Positions 13,967-16,291 of a stretch of 16,291 bases of DNA are shown in pieces. The stretch is taken from the NCBI GenBank assembly GCA_009773075.1, contig WOUX01000007.1:1-16291 (forward strand), written 5' to 3'. This DNA is from a bacterium (GTDB lineage Bacteria; Desulfobacterota; UBA8473). The notes under the pieces were generated by a model. It was not told the DNA's origin. It saw only the letters and a program-made list of their open reading frames with translations, and did not search any database. The translations under genes and the position numbers were made by a program. Numbering within the stretch: position 1 is the first letter of the stretch; every line of letters begins with the position of its first letter.

Positions 13967-15655
13967 ATGAGCAATCAATCTAAGAAAATCACGGCAAAAA
14001 AGATCAAAGAAGCCTATCGGGAAGCAGTCACTGATTTCACTACTCCTTCAGGTATTCCGGTCAAAGAGGTATATACCCCGAATGACATCTCACAAATCGA
14101 CTTCGACGAGGATATCGGTCTACCCGGTCAATATCCCTTCACGCGAGGTCATCATCAGAAAATGTACAGGGGTAAACTCTGGAACATCCGGCAGATCATC
14201 GGGTTATCAACACCAAAAAGGCAGAATGAGAGGCTCAAGTTTGTACTATCGCACGGGGCAAATGCCGTGGACTGTGAAATGGACACTCCAACATGGTATG
14301 GTATCGAGCCTGACCAGCCCTATGCTGAAGGTCAATTTGGGGTTTGCGGTGTAGCTTTGCATAATTTGAGGGATGTTGAGGTCATGACTGAGGATCTGCC
14401 GATGGACGCGTTAAGCATGTGCTGGAATTATCCTCTGCCCGCGCTGTCTCAGGCTTATATACTGACAGCTAAGAGGCGGGGCTATGATATCAGCGACCTC
14501 AGAGTAGTTCATTCGGCACTATACCTTCATCTTTTTGTTTACACACCGAGTTGGCCCGAAGTTTTATATGTCGATGGTCGATTTTCTACACTGGCAAGAT
14601 GGGGCAATGATTTTTGTGAGTATATACTGAGGAATTTGCCAAAGTGGAACATATGGTACGCTGACGGAGCTGCCTTCTGCGAGTCAGGCGCAAACGCAGT
14701 TCAGGAAATTGCGTTCATAATCGCCTGTCGAGATGAACTGATTCGGGAGATGCTGAAAAGAGGTGTTGACATAAACGCCATAGGTCGTGGTTTGAGCCCA
14801 GTTGTCGCTCTGGACCGGGATTTCTTCGAACATATAGCCAAACTGAGGGCTGCCCGGAGAATTTGGGCGCGGACCATGAAGGAAAAGTGGGGTGCCACAG
14901 ACCCCAAGGCTATGTGTCTGCGAGCGCATGGGGTTGTTGTGGGCACGGTCTGCACCCGTCAACAACCACTGGTTAATATCGCGCGCGGGGGTATCGCTGG
15001 TCTGGCCGGTATTCTTGGCGGTTGCATGGGACTCCAAGTCGCCTGTTACGATGAAACATGGTCCACTCCGACGGAGGAGGCAGAAAGGGTGGCGATAAGA
15101 ACCCAGCAGGTGTTACGCTACGAGTCAGGAGTTACCAGTGTCGCCGACCCTCTGGCAGGTTCTTATTATGTAGAATGGTTGACCTCGAAACTGGAAGAAG
15201 AGATTCAAGCTATGGTTGACAAAATTGAAGGGATGGGCGGCTGGATGGCGGCGCTCCAGAATGGCTGGGTTCATGAAGAAGTAAAGAAGGGGCTATTGGA
15301 TATTCAGAGAAAGATCGATAACGGAGAGAGAACCGTCGTAGGTGTAAATCGTTTCCAGATACCTCCTGAAGAAGACTTCAAACCGAAGCTGTATGCTCCG
15401 GATACTTCAGATGTCGATCAATATCTGGATGACTATCGGAATTTTAAGGAAACGAGGAATTACAAAAACCTCAAGGAGAAAATCAAGAACCTACAAAAGG
15501 CAGCTTCCGATCCCGGTACAAATCTCGTTCCATATGTATTCGAGGCACTGGAAGCCGACGCTACTTTTGCAGAGATAATCGGTGTTATGAGGATGAATGA
15601 CGGGTTAGATTATGATCGGGAAGGGGAAAGGGAGTTCCCTTTTCCAGACAACTAA
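13967..15655 (+). CDS. B12-dependent acyl-CoA mutase, large (catalytic) subunit, noncanonical
   Basis: 562 residues homologous to the methylmalonyl-CoA mutase alpha family, which moves a carbonyl-CoA group within a carbon skeleton by radical chemistry with adenosylcobalamin. Kept: LPGQYPFTRG (52-61), MYRGKLWNIRQIIGLST (66-82), FEHIAKLRAARRIWA, DPLAGSYYVE and VVGVNRF. The protein ends where the cobalamin domain would start, as in hydroxyisobutyryl- or isobutyryl-CoA mutase large subunits (about 560 residues), so a separate small subunit is needed; none is in the window. The family's GYH before MxEAGA reads GAA here (residues 234-236), losing the conserved Tyr and active-site His, and the Arg that grips the methylmalonyl carboxylate appears absent. 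An unusual substrate is likely. GC-richer than its neighbours. Confidence 0.9.
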   Translation: MSNQSKKITAKKIKEAYREAVTDFTTPSGIPVKEVYTPNDISQIDFDEDIGLPGQYPFTRGHHQKMYRGKLWNIRQIIGLSTPKRQNERLKFVLSHGANAVDCEMDTPTWYGIEPDQPYAEGQFGVCGVALHNLRDVEVMTEDLPMDALSMCWNYPLPALSQAYILTAKRRGYDISDLRVVHSALYLHLFVYTPSWPEVLYVDGRFSTLARWGNDFCEYILRNLPKWNIWYADGAAFCESGANAVQEIAFIIACRDELIREMLKRGVDINAIGRGLSPVVALDRDFFEHIAKLRAARRIWARTMKEKWGATDPKAMCLRAHGVVVGTVCTRQQPLVNIARGGIAGLAGILGGCMGLQVACYDETWSTPTEEAERVAIRTQQVLRYESGVTSVADPLAGSYYVEWLTSKLEEEIQAMVDKIEGMGGWMAALQNGWVHEEVKKGLLDIQRKIDNGERTVVGVNRFQIPPEEDFKPKLYAPDTSDVDQYLDDYRNFKETRNYKNLKEKIKNLQKAASDPGTNLVPYVFEALEADATFAEIIGVMRMNDGLDYDREGEREFPFPDN

Positions 15656-15665
15656 AGAAAATTAA

Positions 15666-15694
15666 TTGACTTTTTTCACCAAGTACATTAAATA
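15666..15694 (+). promoter_or_regulatory. Possible promoter for the XRE-cupin gene
   Basis: TTGACT (15666-15671, 5 of 6) followed after 17 bases by TAAATA (15689-15694, 3 of 6), 45 bases before the start codon. The -10 is poor, so the gene may instead be read from the mutase promoter. Confidence 0.35.
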
Positions 15695-15738
15695 CATAAA
15701 TTATCGGTTATGAACAGACAAAACTTTTAGGAGACTTT

Positions 15739-16291
15739 ATGACTATGCCCGGGGAAGACAGCAAAAGATACCAACATTTTTTAAAAGAATTAACTGAGCA
15801 CTTTGAGGATAAAGAGAGCCCAGATATAGTTGAATCGGTTGGTGATAGAATTAAAAAGATAAGAGAAACAGAAGGAATTTCCCTTGAAGAACTTTCAACC
15901 AAGACAGGCTTCCCTGTTGATTTGCTATCACAAATTGAAAACCAAACTGTCTCCCCGCAGATTGGAACGATCATAAAACTTGCTAAATCCCTAAAAACAG
16001 TCTTTGGGACACTCACTGCAGAAGAAGGAGAAAAAACCTATTCTATAGTACGTCATGGTGAAAGGAAGGTAGTCTCCAGATCGGCATCACAAAAAGGACA
16101 CAATTATACCTATATGTCCCTTGCCTCTGATGTAAAAGGCAGACATATGGAATCCTTCATTGTAAAGCTGGAACCAGAAATACCAGATCAAGAATTATCG
16201 GCACATGATGGAGAGGAGTTTATATTCGTTATTGATGGAGAAATGAAGGCACGAGTGGGGGAAAAAATGGAAATCTTATCTACAGGAGATA
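15739..16291 (+). CDS. XRE-family regulator with C-terminal cupin domain (partial, 3' end outside window)
   Basis: 184 codons are visible; the frame runs off the right edge. The N-terminal 35 residues are an acidic helical lead-in, then a Cro/C1-type helix-turn-helix at about 37-90 (VGDRIKKIRETEGISLEEL, then SQIENQTVSP). A cupin barrel follows from about residue 120 (ESFIVKLEP, SAHDGEEFIFVIDGEM with His and Glu positioned as metal or ligand residues). Such XRE-cupin proteins sense small molecules and often regulate a neighbouring catabolic operon; in Desulfobacterota they commonly sit by acyl-CoA metabolism genes. ATG 15739 has AGGAG five bases upstream. It lies 83 bases after the mutase on the same strand, so the mutase and possibly the AOR gene are candidate targets. 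Confidence 0.9.
   Translation, partial: MTMPGEDSKRYQHFLKELTEHFEDKESPDIVESVGDRIKKIRETEGISLEELSTKTGFPVDLLSQIENQTVSPQIGTIIKLAKSLKTVFGTLTAEEGEKTYSIVRHGERKVVSRSASQKGHNYTYMSLASDVKGRHMESFIVKLEPEIPDQELSAHDGEEFIFVIDGEMKARVGEKMEILSTGD

Noticed and set aside
14684..15037. Antisense frames of 84-117 codons inside the mutase gene
   Set aside because: They lie wholly within a strongly supported gene and show no family motif.

Overview
The window looks like chromosomal DNA of an anaerobic, Gram-negative, low-to-moderate-GC bacterium, most likely of the Desulfobacterota (former Deltaproteobacteria). The support is a TonB protein (outer membrane), a four-subunit 2-oxoacid:ferredoxin oxidoreductase, a tungsten-type aldehyde:ferredoxin oxidoreductase homologue, a B12-dependent acyl-CoA mutase and an XRE-cupin regulator. 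Taxonomy is an inference from gene content.

Layout. 1-393: C-terminal part of a TonB protein entering from the left edge. 394-1374: almost 1 kb of AT-rich DNA with one possible 52-codon gene on the minus strand and one copy of a dispersed repeat. 1375-5268, minus strand: an operon of ferredoxin (delta), alpha, beta and gamma subunits of a 2-oxoacid:ferredoxin oxidoreductase (Kor/Vor type), followed by a LysR regulator. 5269-5784: a divergent control region with a promoter for each direction, a structured leader that fits the published description of the pan RNA motif, and a strong intrinsic terminator. 5785-7956, plus strand: panB, panC, panD (pantothenate synthesis). 8216-9577: a zinc-ribbon acidic protein and an RDD membrane protein. 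9641-9716: tRNA-Phe(GAA) with its own promoter and terminator. 9730-10557, minus strand: a 5'-broken, apparently chimeric gene that abuts the tRNA and shares its terminator. 10815-11573: an SDR oxidoreductase. 11601-11830: remnants of small reading frames and a perfect 33-bp tandem duplication. 11801-13687, minus strand: aldehyde:ferredoxin oxidoreductase family protein. 13967-15655, plus strand: large subunit of a B12-dependent acyl-CoA mutase without its cobalamin domain and with a changed active site. 15739 to the right edge: XRE-cupin regulator.

How the parts fit. The oxidoreductase and PanB can share a metabolite, since 2-oxoisovalerate is the PanB substrate and a substrate of Vor-type enzymes; their genes diverge from one control region. 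The right third (SDR, AOR homologue, mutase, XRE-cupin) looks like part of an anaerobic acyl-CoA or carboxylic-acid catabolic locus. The mutase is GC-richer than its neighbours, and the tRNA-Phe flank is scarred, so part of this side may have been acquired. The most interesting items are the pan-type leader with terminator upstream of panB, and the mutase that lacks the family's conserved Tyr-His pair.
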